Source: Kofleriaceae bacterium (lineage in GTDB: Bacteria; Myxococcota_A; Polyangia; Haliangiales; Haliangiaceae). From it: 7,162 nt of DNA. Positions 1 through 5,842 of the stretch are shown here, one piece after another. Where the stretch lies: the NCBI GenBank assembly GCA_024642805.1, contig JAHEAK010000264.1:1-7162 (forward strand), read 5' to 3'. Within the stretch, counting starts at the first letter, position 1. The number at the start of each line of letters is the position of its first letter. The notes below the pieces were generated by a model. It did not search any database, was not told the DNA's origin, and saw only the letters and a program-made list of their open reading frames with translations. The translations under genes and the position numbers were made by a program.

Positions 1-1170
1 AACGCCGCACTGCGCGGGCGTGCCGGCAAACTCGTCGTTGATGTGGCACTTCACGCACTCGACGCCCTTGTGCTTCATCGTGAGAGGCCACTGACCGCCC
101 GGATCGTGAATACCTTTGGTGCCGCCCGCGCCCACCCCCTTGTTGCCCTCGGTGGTGTGGCACTCGAGGCAGGTCTGCACGCGCTTGCCGTCACGCATGA
201 CCTTCTGGCGCTTGGGCTTGTCGGTGAAGTCGCCGTTGTGCACGTTCTTGTGCTCGTGACAGCCCATGCAGGCCTGGCCCTTGTTGGTGGCTGTCGAGAC
301 GTTCAGAAAGTCGTAGGGCTGCTTGCCCGAGTGACACTTGCGACAGGTGGCCGAGGCGTGCTTGCCACGCAGGGCAAAGGAGGTCTTCTTGCCGTGGTTG
401 CTGACGAACTGCGAAGGCTTCCATGACGATTCTGGGTGACAGAACTGGCAGGCGGGCGGATTGCCGAAGGCCTTGAAGCGATCGCGGTGCGGGTTGTCAT
501 TGGAGTGGCAGTTGGCGCAGGCAGGATCGGGCTTGCGCGTTCCCAGCTGTTTGGTGTGGCACTTGTAGCAGTCGAGCTTGGAGTGCGCGCCGCTGAGATC
601 GAACTTGGTGCGCGCCTTGTGGTTGAACTCGTAGACCTTGAGCGAGCGATTCTTTGGGGAGTGGCACCAGTCGCAGCTCTTCTTGTCAAAGAGCATGTCC
701 TTGTGTGGTGAGGCGTGGCAGCCAGAATTGCCGCAGTTGCCGGCCTTGGGCTGCTTGAGATTGAACTGCGCTTTGGGATGGCACTTGCCGCAAGCGACGT
801 CGCGGTGCGCGCCCTCTTGCGGAAACTCCGCATCGCTCTTGGAGTTGTGGTCGAAATCCAGACGTGCGCGCTGCGGCTTCCAGGAAATCTCGGTATGGCA
901 GCGCTCGCAGGCGAGCAGCGCGCGCCGGTCGAAACCGTGGGGCTGGTCGCGCTTGTGACAGCTACCGCAGAGCTTGTCTTCGCCGAGATAGGTGCGTCGG
1001 CCGGCTGTGTTGGTGTTTTTGTGGCAGCCTTTGCAGTCGAGGACCGCGTGCTTGTCCTGCAGGACCCAGCCGGCTTCCTTGTGATCGAAGCCCTTCTCGC
1101 CGCCCTTGACCGTGCGCCAGCCCATCAGATCGAAGCTTCGGCCTTTGTGCTCGAGGTGGCAGGTCTCACA
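1..1170 (-). repeat. Five tandem three-heme modules within the cytochrome
   Basis: After two N-terminal hemes (1294, 1246) the motifs fall into triplets: 1156/1021/955, 895/778/715, 661/556/505, 436/331/256 and 157/43/(cut). First to second heme spacing is 105-135 bases, second to third 51-75. In most units the segment between the first two hemes carries an F-x-H or N-H and then G-x-H or K-H four to five residues before the second heme. Examples are FNHKARTKFDLSGAH, FDHNSKSDAEF...GAH and SNHGKKTSFALRGKH. After the third heme comes a PH or VH pair (CHKRDQPH, CHASPHKD, CHSNDNPH, CHEHKNVH). The conserved non-motif histidines are likely distal heme ligands, which is inference. This is a protein-level repeat that has diverged at DNA level. 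Confidence 0.8.
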
Positions 1171-1461
1171 GGCCTTGCCCTTGACCTTGGAGGAAGCGTG
1201 ATAGCCCTGCCCGGCCGAAATGCGCGCCTTGAGATCGTTGTGATCGTGGCAGTTCAAACATTTGTTGCTGTCGACGACCTTGCTGTCAGTAACGTGGCAG
1301 TCGTTGCAGCCGCTCTGGCTGTCGAGGCTTGCGTGCTCCTTGGCCAGGGCACCTGGGCTCGACGAGAAGAAGTCGGCCTGCGCGTGGGCACGCCCACTGA
1401 GCAGAACCAGGGCCAGCACGAGGCTTAGCCATGCGAGCACAGGCCTGTGCAAGCGTCGCAA
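1..1461 (-). CDS. Secreted multiheme cytochrome c (at least 16 hemes), C-terminus cut by window edge
   Basis: A frame open to the left edge encodes at least 487 residues with 15 CXXCH motifs and one CX4CH. Their low coordinates are 1294, 1246, 1156, 1021, 955, 895, 778, 715 (CGNSGCH), 661, 556, 505, 436, 331, 256, 157 and 43. The last visible residues, CGV, probably begin a 17th motif. Each such motif covalently binds a c-type heme after export, so this is a periplasmic or extracellular electron-transfer protein. The N-terminus is a signal peptide: RR near the start, a Leu/Val-rich core, then an AHA|Q cleavage site at about residues 25-28. There is no in-frame ATG. TTG at 1461 gives a normal signal peptide, TTG at 1452 and GTG at 1440 are alternatives, and none has a clear Shine-Dalgarno. 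It lies about 13 bases after the Fe-S/cytochrome b gene, so they are probably one operon. The electron donor and acceptor are unknown. Confidence 0.93.
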   Translation of the reverse strand, partial: MRRLHRPVLAWLSLVLALVLLSGRAHAQADFFSSSPGALAKEHASLDSQSGCNDCHVTDSKVVDSNKCLNCHDHNDLKARISAGQGYHASSKVKGKACETCHLEHKGRSFDLMGWRTVKGGEKGFDHKEAGWVLQDKHAVLDCKGCHKNTNTAGRRTYLGEDKLCGSCHKRDQPHGFDRRALLACERCHTEISWKPQRARLDFDHNSKSDAEFPQEGAHRDVACGKCHPKAQFNLKQPKAGNCGNSGCHASPHKDMLFDKKSCDWCHSPKNRSLKVYEFNHKARTKFDLSGAHSKLDCYKCHTKQLGTRKPDPACANCHSNDNPHRDRFKAFGNPPACQFCHPESSWKPSQFVSNHGKKTSFALRGKHASATCRKCHSGKQPYDFLNVSTATNKGQACMGCHEHKNVHNGDFTDKPKRQKVMRDGKRVQTCLECHTTEGNKGVGAGGTKGIHDPGGQWPLTMKHKGVECVKCHINDEFAGTPAQCGV

Positions 1462-1474
1462 GGGCGGGTAGATG

Positions 1475-3637
1475 TTAGAGCGACTTCTCAAATGCCAACC
1501 AGATGTGCACGGCCGAGATAGCGGCCATGATGATGCTAAACGGAACGTGCACTTTCTTCCAAGAATGCAGCAGAAGTTGTGCCCGCGAGGCCAAAACGCG
1601 CCGGCGATTGATGAGCATCATTCTGCCCGTGCGGCGCTCGAGCTCGGCAACGCTCTTCTTGGGCATACCGGTCGCCCTGAAGACACGCCGACGATGGAGA
1701 TAGCGGGTGGGCCGCTTCAAGTCCTCGAGCATGACCCAGAAGAAGGAGCGCAACATGCCGGCGTAGTTGGCGATGTTGTCGGCACGTGTCTTGTGCGGCT
1801 GCAAGATGGCATCGCTCTCAGCGACGGCGTGCGGAAACTGCAGACGCAGAGCCTTGATGGCCCGCTGGTGATCGAGCTCCTCGAGCTCGCGACCGTTGAG
1901 CAAGTCTGGCACCTGCGTGTACAGGTAGCGACCAATGACGCCCGAGACGAACACGATGATCATGCTCCAGAAGGCCGCCGACACCCAGTTGTCGAGCTTG
2001 AAGGCCGTGTGCAGCACGATAAAGGCGGGCCCCATGGTGCCTGCCATCAGGTGAAAGTCGAACCACATGGTGTTGCTTGCGATCTTTCGGAAGCTCTTCA
2101 TGCGCCGCAAGGGCACGTAGAGGATGGCCAAGAGCATGAGCGCCGTGCCCACGTAGCCACAGTAGATGGCAAGGTCATTGCCCGCGCGAAAGCTCACCTT
2201 CATTTCGGCGATGACGGGCTCTAGACCGTCGCCGCGCAGAAGCACGTACTGCAGAGAGCTGGTCGGCTTGTAGATGCGCAGACCAATCTCGGCCATTGCC
2301 AAGAACCAGGCCGTGAGCGAGAGCCCCCACATGAGCACCGGCGCGAAGCGACCACGCTTGGTCTTGGCCATGCCGGCGTCGCGCACACCCACGCCCTCGG
2401 TAAAGGGTTCGATGGGCAAGATCTCGACGTTCTCGAGCACGCCGACTTCACGACCAGAGCGAGCCGCGAGCTGAGCGGCCGGAGCGCGTTCCTGGAAGAG
2501 ATCGTAGGCGGAGACCTCGATGAGAGCACCGGTGGGACAGGCCGAGACGCAGGCCTGCGTGGGATAGGCGTAGCAGTGGTCGCACTTGTTGGCGACGCGG
2601 CGCGGCCTGGCGATGCGCGCCTGCCCCGGCCCGTACTTGAGCGAGCCGTCGTGCTCGAGGCGCAGCTTGAAGTCCTCGCGGTAGGTCGGATTGTTGGGGT
2701 CCTCGACGTCGACCATCTCGATGGCCTCGTAGGGACAACTCTGAGCGCACAAGGTGCAGCCCACGCACGAGGTCTCGTTGATGACGACCTCGCGAATGTC
2801 CGGATCGAAGCGAATCGAGTCGTACTCGCAGGGCGGAATACAGCGCTGATCGGTGCAGGTGCGGCACGAGAACACGAAATCCAGCATGCCCAGCTGGTAG
2901 CCGCTCAGGGTCAGTCGGCGGGCCCCGTAGCGCTCTTCGCAGGCGTCCTCGCACTGCTTGCAGTCGATGCAGGTGTCGAGCTGACGAATCCTGACCATCT
3001 CTCCGGATACCGAGATGCCGTGGCGAATGAAGAAGTCGAGGATCTCCTGCTTGACGCCCTGGATATCGTGCAAGCGATCGCGGCTTACCTCGATGGCTCG
3101 TCGCAGACGCGCTTCGAAAAAGGGGAAGTTGACTGCCAGTTCCGCCACGGCTTCGTGGGATATCGACACAACCACCGATGGCTCGACGGCATAGAAGGCG
3201 ACGTCACCACGCGTGCCACGCACCAGGGCCGCCGAGTTGAAGAGGTCGCCGCTCATGAAGGTGGCCAGGTTCTTCTTGGCCACGCGCGAGAGTGGAGGTG
3301 GCCGCAAGGCGCTCAGCTCGGCGCGCTGCTCTTCATTCATCTGGTCGTAGGCGATCTGTGCCTCACGACGCTCGGCAATTTTCTCCGGTTCGAAGACGGC
3401 GACCGCCACCTGCCCTTGCGCCACAAGATTGACCCGAGCGCCACCCTCTGCCAGGCCGTGCGGATCGGCGACGAAGCGGTCTCGGTCGTATTCGAGGCGA
3501 AACAGGCCGCCCATGACCACCAGACGCCACAAGTCCTCGTTGCCAATGCCATCGAAGACAGGCAATCTGCGGAGCTCGCGATAAGCCCGTTGCGTTTCGG
3601 GGGACGACTCCCCTTGTTGCCCCTGCGGATGGTTCAT
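1475..3637 (-). CDS. CNB-like domain / four-cluster ferredoxin / diheme cytochrome b membrane fusion protein
   Basis: The product has 720 residues from the only early ATG. The frame extends to a TTG at 3688, and a GTG at 3673 is also possible. Residues about 25-185 resemble a cyclic-nucleotide-binding beta-roll, with GDLFNSAAL near 130 and a TRGDVAFYAVE segment. No DNA-binding helix-turn-helix follows. Residues 223-367 hold 16 cysteines in four groups: C223/226/229/233, C258/261/266/270, C291/294/297/301 and C352/355/363/367. This matches DmsB/NrfC-type subunits with four [4Fe-4S] clusters. Five hydrophobic helices follow at about 433-453, 489-510, 527-546, 554-575 and 698-716. H529/H543 and H697/H711 are each 14 apart, as in bis-His b-heme bundles. 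There is no signal peptide, and basic loops place the N-terminal domains and the long 576-695 loop in the cytoplasm. The likely role is moving electrons across the inner membrane to or from the downstream multiheme cytochrome. Substrate and ligand are unknown. Confidence 0.9.
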   Translation of the reverse strand: MNHPQGQQGESSPETQRAYRELRRLPVFDGIGNEDLWRLVVMGGLFRLEYDRDRFVADPHGLAEGGARVNLVAQGQVAVAVFEPEKIAERREAQIAYDQMNEEQRAELSALRPPPLSRVAKKNLATFMSGDLFNSAALVRGTRGDVAFYAVEPSVVVSISHEAVAELAVNFPFFEARLRRAIEVSRDRLHDIQGVKQEILDFFIRHGISVSGEMVRIRQLDTCIDCKQCEDACEERYGARRLTLSGYQLGMLDFVFSCRTCTDQRCIPPCEYDSIRFDPDIREVVINETSCVGCTLCAQSCPYEAIEMVDVEDPNNPTYREDFKLRLEHDGSLKYGPGQARIARPRRVANKCDHCYAYPTQACVSACPTGALIEVSAYDLFQERAPAAQLAARSGREVGVLENVEILPIEPFTEGVGVRDAGMAKTKRGRFAPVLMWGLSLTAWFLAMAEIGLRIYKPTSSLQYVLLRGDGLEPVIAEMKVSFRAGNDLAIYCGYVGTALMLLAILYVPLRRMKSFRKIASNTMWFDFHLMAGTMGPAFIVLHTAFKLDNWVSAAFWSMIIVFVSGVIGRYLYTQVPDLLNGRELEELDHQRAIKALRLQFPHAVAESDAILQPHKTRADNIANYAGMLRSFFWVMLEDLKRPTRYLHRRRVFRATGMPKKSVAELERRTGRMMLINRRRVLASRAQLLLHSWKKVHVPFSIIMAAISAVHIWLAFEKSL

Positions 3638-3645
3638 CTGGTTTT

Positions 3646-3682
3646 CATACCCGCTGGTCGCCGGACTGCTCACTGGGGTATG
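3646..3682. promoter_or_regulatory. 7-bp inverted repeat in the divergent intergenic region
   Basis: CATACCC at 3646-3652 is matched by GGGTATG at 3676-3682. The two half-sites begin 30 bp apart, about three helical turns. The repeat lies between the divergent starts at 3637 (minus) and 3710 (plus), where both promoters must sit. It could be an operator bound on one face of the helix, but it carries no recognised regulator consensus. If the 3688 TTG or 3680 ATG starts were used, it would overlap coding sequence. No convincing -35/-10 pair was found here. Confidence 0.3.
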
Positions 3683-3709
3683 GTTCAAGCAAGTCGTGTG
3701 CTCAGGCCT

Positions 3710-4297
3710 ATGTTCCGTCGAATCATTCCAGGTTTCAAGACGTTAAGGCCATTTCTGCGGCCTTCGCAGCTTTCTGCGTGGGGGCTCCTGCCCCGGGGAT
3801 TGTGCATCTTGGTTGTGCTTGCGATGACGGGAAGGGCCCACGCACAAGAAGCGCCCGAGTTGATCTTGCGCGATCGCCCTGCCCGCACCTACCTGCTCCT
3901 CGGCCCCTTGGTTTCCGCCCTCCATCGCGACCAAGCCTGGGACTCGCAAGTCGGAGGACAAGTGCAAGTGCACAGACAGCGCAAAGAGCGCCTCTTGGCC
4001 TCCCTAGGGCTCTCGGCTGGGGTTGCCAGCTTTGCGCGCTACCGGGCCTTTCGACTCAATCTAGACGCCTATGCAGGCACTGAAATCATCGAGAACCTGC
4101 CCTTTGGCCTGGCTCTCGGTCCGGTTGTCGATCTCTTTCACACCCACGAGGCCAGAACTGGTGCCCAGGGGACTCTGTGGATCTACGCGGGCCTGGCTCC
4201 CTACCTGCGAGTCACAGCCATGTATGGCCTGGGTGCCCCGGCAGGCATGGAGTTCGAGCTAGGTCTGCGCATTCCCTTCTCCCTTCGCCACTGGTAG
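3710..4297 (+). CDS. Small exported protein, probable outer-membrane beta-barrel, function unknown
   Basis: The product has 195 residues. The N-terminus is long and basic, followed by a hydrophobic core (LCILVVLAM, residues 31-39) and an AHA|QE signal-peptidase site near residues 43-47. The mature part of about 150 residues is rich in Gly, aromatic and alternating polar/apolar stretches, such as TYLLLGPLVSAL, LASLGLSAGV, GTLWIYAGLAPYL and MEFELGLRIPF. It ends in Trp, and an aromatic last residue is typical of outer-membrane barrels. The size would fit roughly eight strands. ATG 3710 is preferred because AGG lies just upstream; ATG 3680, ten codons earlier, is an alternative. It diverges from the electron-transfer operon and shares the cleavage-site string GRAHAQ with the cytochrome. 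I do not recognise a specific family. A lipocalin-like or other periplasmic beta protein is also possible. Confidence 0.75.
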   Translation: MFRRIIPGFKTLRPFLRPSQLSAWGLLPRGLCILVVLAMTGRAHAQEAPELILRDRPARTYLLLGPLVSALHRDQAWDSQVGGQVQVHRQRKERLLASLGLSAGVASFARYRAFRLNLDAYAGTEIIENLPFGLALGPVVDLFHTHEARTGAQGTLWIYAGLAPYLRVTAMYGLGAPAGMEFELGLRIPFSLRHW

Positions 4298-4309
4298 GCG
4301 GGCCACCGC

Positions 4310-4336
4310 TTGACTAGGCTGGTAGGGCGCGATAAT
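4310..4336 (+). promoter_or_regulatory. Sigma-70-like promoter for the REC-XRE regulator
   Basis: TTGACT at 4310-4315 matches five of six bases of the -35 consensus, and GATAAT at 4331-4336 matches five of six of the -10. The spacer is 15 bp, slightly short; reading the -10 one base later gives 16. It starts 13 bases after the preceding stop codon and would leave an untranslated leader of about 100 bases before the ATG at 4447. The regulator is therefore probably transcribed on its own. Confidence 0.55.
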
Positions 4337-4345
4337 TACCAAGTA

Positions 4346-4403
4346 CTTCGACGTGGAATGCGACGAAGACTTGTGCGGCGATCCAGTTGCTAGATTTGGA
4401 TCG
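4346..4403 (+). promoter_or_regulatory. Two inverted repeats in the leader of the REC-XRE gene
   Basis: The first is CTTCGACG (4346-4353) against CGACGAAG (4361-4368), seven pairs with one internal mismatch and a 7-base loop. The second is a perfect 7-bp repeat, CGATCCA (4379-4385) against TGGATCG (4397-4403), with an 11-base spacer. They sit just downstream of the predicted promoter, where an autorepressing XRE-type regulator could bind. They could equally form RNA hairpins ahead of the ribosome binding site. Confidence 0.4.
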
Positions 4404-4432
4404 ACACACGCTGCCTGGTGATATGGTTTTGT

Positions 4433-4439
4433 GAGGGGG
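4433..4439 (+). promoter_or_regulatory. Strong ribosome binding site of the REC-XRE gene
   Basis: GAGGGGG lies seven bases before the ATG at 4447 and fixes that start. It is the clearest Shine-Dalgarno sequence in the window. Confidence 0.65.
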
Positions 4440-4446
4440 TAGAGGG

Positions 4447-5043
4447 ATGCCACAGCTAAGTATTCTTGTCGTTGATGATGACCAAGAGGTCCGTGAGTTC
4501 TTGAAGGATTTTCTCGAGGGCGATGGCTATGCCGTCACCTTGCTCAGCAATCCCATGGAGGCTGTGCAGTCGCTCCGCGAGAACCAATACCACCTGGTCA
4601 TTCTCGACCTGATGATGCCCGAATTGAGCGGCATCGACCTTCTGGGGCAGATCCGCCAGGTCGATGACGACGTGGCCATCATCATTCTGACCGGCTATCC
4701 GAGCCTGGAAACCGCCACGACCTCCATCGAGTTGGAAGTCAGTGCGTACATTCGCAAGCCCTTTGCGCCCCAGGAGTTCAGGGATGCCATCGAGCGCATC
4801 GCCAAGAAGAAGGGCCTCCACCTCAGTCGCGAGGAGGAGCTTCACTCTACGATTGGTCGCACGATTCGCGAGCTGCGCAAGCAACGCAGTCTGACCCTCA
4901 AGCAGATGTCGCGCCGCACCGACCTGAGTGTATCGCTGCTCTCGCAGATTGAGCGCGCGGAATCCTCCGCCTCGGTGTCCTCGCTCTTCAAGGTCTCGAC
5001 GGCCCTCGACGTGCGAATCACAGAACTATTCGGTAGCTACTAG
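4447..5043 (+). CDS. Response regulator with N-terminal REC and C-terminal XRE-type helix-turn-helix
   Basis: The product has 198 residues. Residues 3-120 form a receiver domain with all hallmark positions: acidic pocket D10/D11, phospho-acceptor D54 in LVILDLMMPE, T82 in ILTGYP, and K104 followed by Pro. Residues about 136-195 form a Cro/C1 (XRE)-type helix-turn-helix, with IGRTIRELRKQRSLTLKQMS as the first helices and LSVSLLSQIERAESSASVSSL around the recognition helix. This domain is uncommon as a response-regulator output, where OmpR, NarL and NtrC types dominate. No histidine kinase is visible nearby, so it is an orphan in this window. It has its own promoter and a strong ribosome binding site. 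Targets are unknown; the palindromes in its own leader and the divergent electron-transfer operon are candidates by position only. Confidence 0.93.
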   Translation: MPQLSILVVDDDQEVREFLKDFLEGDGYAVTLLSNPMEAVQSLRENQYHLVILDLMMPELSGIDLLGQIRQVDDDVAIIILTGYPSLETATTSIELEVSAYIRKPFAPQEFRDAIERIAKKKGLHLSREEELHSTIGRTIRELRKQRSLTLKQMSRRTDLSVSLLSQIERAESSASVSSLFKVSTALDVRITELFGSY

Positions 5044-5086
5044 CCAGTAGCTAGCGACTGGCAGGGGCGGCCGCTAGCGGGCGGCC
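5043..5086. terminator. Hairpins between convergent genes, possible bidirectional terminator
   Basis: GCCAGT (5043-5048) pairs with ACTGGC (5057-5062) around an 8-base loop, directly at the stop codon of the regulator. GGCCGC (5069-5074) pairs with GCGGCC (5081-5086) around a 6-base loop and spans the rpe stop codon. Neither is followed by a T-run on either strand, so a canonical intrinsic terminator is not shown. The position between two converging genes is the main support. Confidence 0.35.
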
Positions 5087-5745
5087 TCTGCTCGCTCACG
5101 CATGTTCTTTATGGTGTCTGCGTAATTGGGGGTCTTGAAGATACCGCTACCAGATACGATGACGTTGGCGCCGGCGGCGACCACCCGTTGCACGTTATCG
5201 ACCTTGATGCCGCCGTCGACTTCGATGTCGACCTTGAGCCCACGCTTGTCGATGCGCTCGCGCAGGCTTTCAATCTTAGGCAAGCAGCTCTCGATGAAAC
5301 TCTGCCCGCCAAAACCGGGGTTGACGGTCATGACCAGCACCATGTCGAGATCGTCGAGAACGTAGTCCAAACCATCGATACCGGTGGCCGGATTGATGGC
5401 TACCGATGCCTTGGCGCCAAGCGATTTGATCTCCTGGACAGCGCGGTGCAGGTGAGTCACGGCCTCGGCGTGCACGCTCACCATGTCGGCGCCAGCTTCG
5501 ACATAGTCGCGCAAGAAGGCCTCTGCGTTGCTGATCATCAGGTGGACATCCAGAGGCACCTTGGTGGCTCGCTTCGCTGCCTCGACGATCATCGGACCGA
5601 TGGTGAGGTTGGGAACGAAGTGACCGTCCATGACATCCACGTGGATGAGGTCGGCTCCGCCTTCGCTGATGCTGACCAGCTCCTCGGCTAGGCGGCCAAA
5701 GTCCGCAGAGAGAATCGAAGGTGCGATCTGAATGGCGGGCGTCAC
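5074..5745 (-). CDS. rpe: Ribulose-phosphate 3-epimerase
   Basis: The 223-residue product has the usual family length. It interconverts D-ribulose 5-phosphate and D-xylulose 5-phosphate in the non-oxidative pentose phosphate pathway or Calvin cycle, in the cytoplasm. The TIM-barrel landmarks are present: APSILSADF at 8-16 with S10, the metal and catalytic segment HVDVMDGHFVPN at 35-46 (H35, D37), DVHLM at 66-70 with H68, NPGFGGQ at 142-148, VDGGI at 176-180 with catalytic D177, and the phosphate-binding SGSGIF at 198-203. The start is GTG: an in-frame TAG lies four codons upstream and there is no nearby ATG. It follows rsmB on the same strand with a 97-base gap, so it may be co-transcribed or have its own promoter. 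Confidence 0.97.
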   Translation of the reverse strand: MTPAIQIAPSILSADFGRLAEELVSISEGGADLIHVDVMDGHFVPNLTIGPMIVEAAKRATKVPLDVHLMISNAEAFLRDYVEAGADMVSVHAEAVTHLHRAVQEIKSLGAKASVAINPATGIDGLDYVLDDLDMVLVMTVNPGFGGQSFIESCLPKIESLRERIDKRGLKVDIEVDGGIKVDNVQRVVAAGANVIVSGSGIFKTPNYADTIKNMRERAEAAR

Positions 5746-5754
5746 GCGGCGAGG

Positions 5755-5775
5755 CTAGCACTAGTTTCCTAGCAC
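5755..5775. repeat. Short direct repeat CTAGCAC upstream of rpe
   Basis: CTAGCAC occurs at 5755-5761 and again at 5769-5775, 14 bp apart, in the 97-base gap between rsmB and rpe. The rest of the gap (5746-5842) shows no convincing promoter or terminator. Confidence 0.3.
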
Positions 5776-5842
5776 CTTAAGCCTGACTCGCTATGATCGC
5801 CGTGCCCTGTGCCCAAGCTGTGCGCCTTGCCGAGGCTGCCCG

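Noticed and set aside
1..1310. CRISPR or DNA-level tandem repeat suggested by the recurring gtggca/gtgaca words
   Set aside because: They are the reverse complement of CXXCH codons in one frame, with variable spacing and no identical repeat units.
715..2224. Plus-strand open frames at 715-1428 and 1472-2224
   Set aside because: They are antisense to heme motifs and to the membrane domain. Their low stop frequency is explained by GC-rich codon use.
2900..3637. Crp/Fnr-type transcription factor
   Set aside because: The CNB-like domain is followed by ferredoxin motifs and membrane helices, with no helix-turn-helix.
2576..3709. A long plus-strand open frame running antisense to the Fe-S fusion and in frame with the small exported protein
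   Set aside because: The opposite strand encodes an unmistakable four-cluster ferredoxin and membrane domain. Only the part from 3710 has a signal peptide and barrel-like character.
3710..4297. MtrB/PioB-type porin partner of the cytochrome
   Set aside because: About 150 mature residues is far below the size of those large barrels, and no family motif is visible.
4456..4884. Minus-strand open frame opposite the response regulator
   Set aside because: The plus strand has complete receiver and helix-turn-helix motifs and a strong ribosome site.
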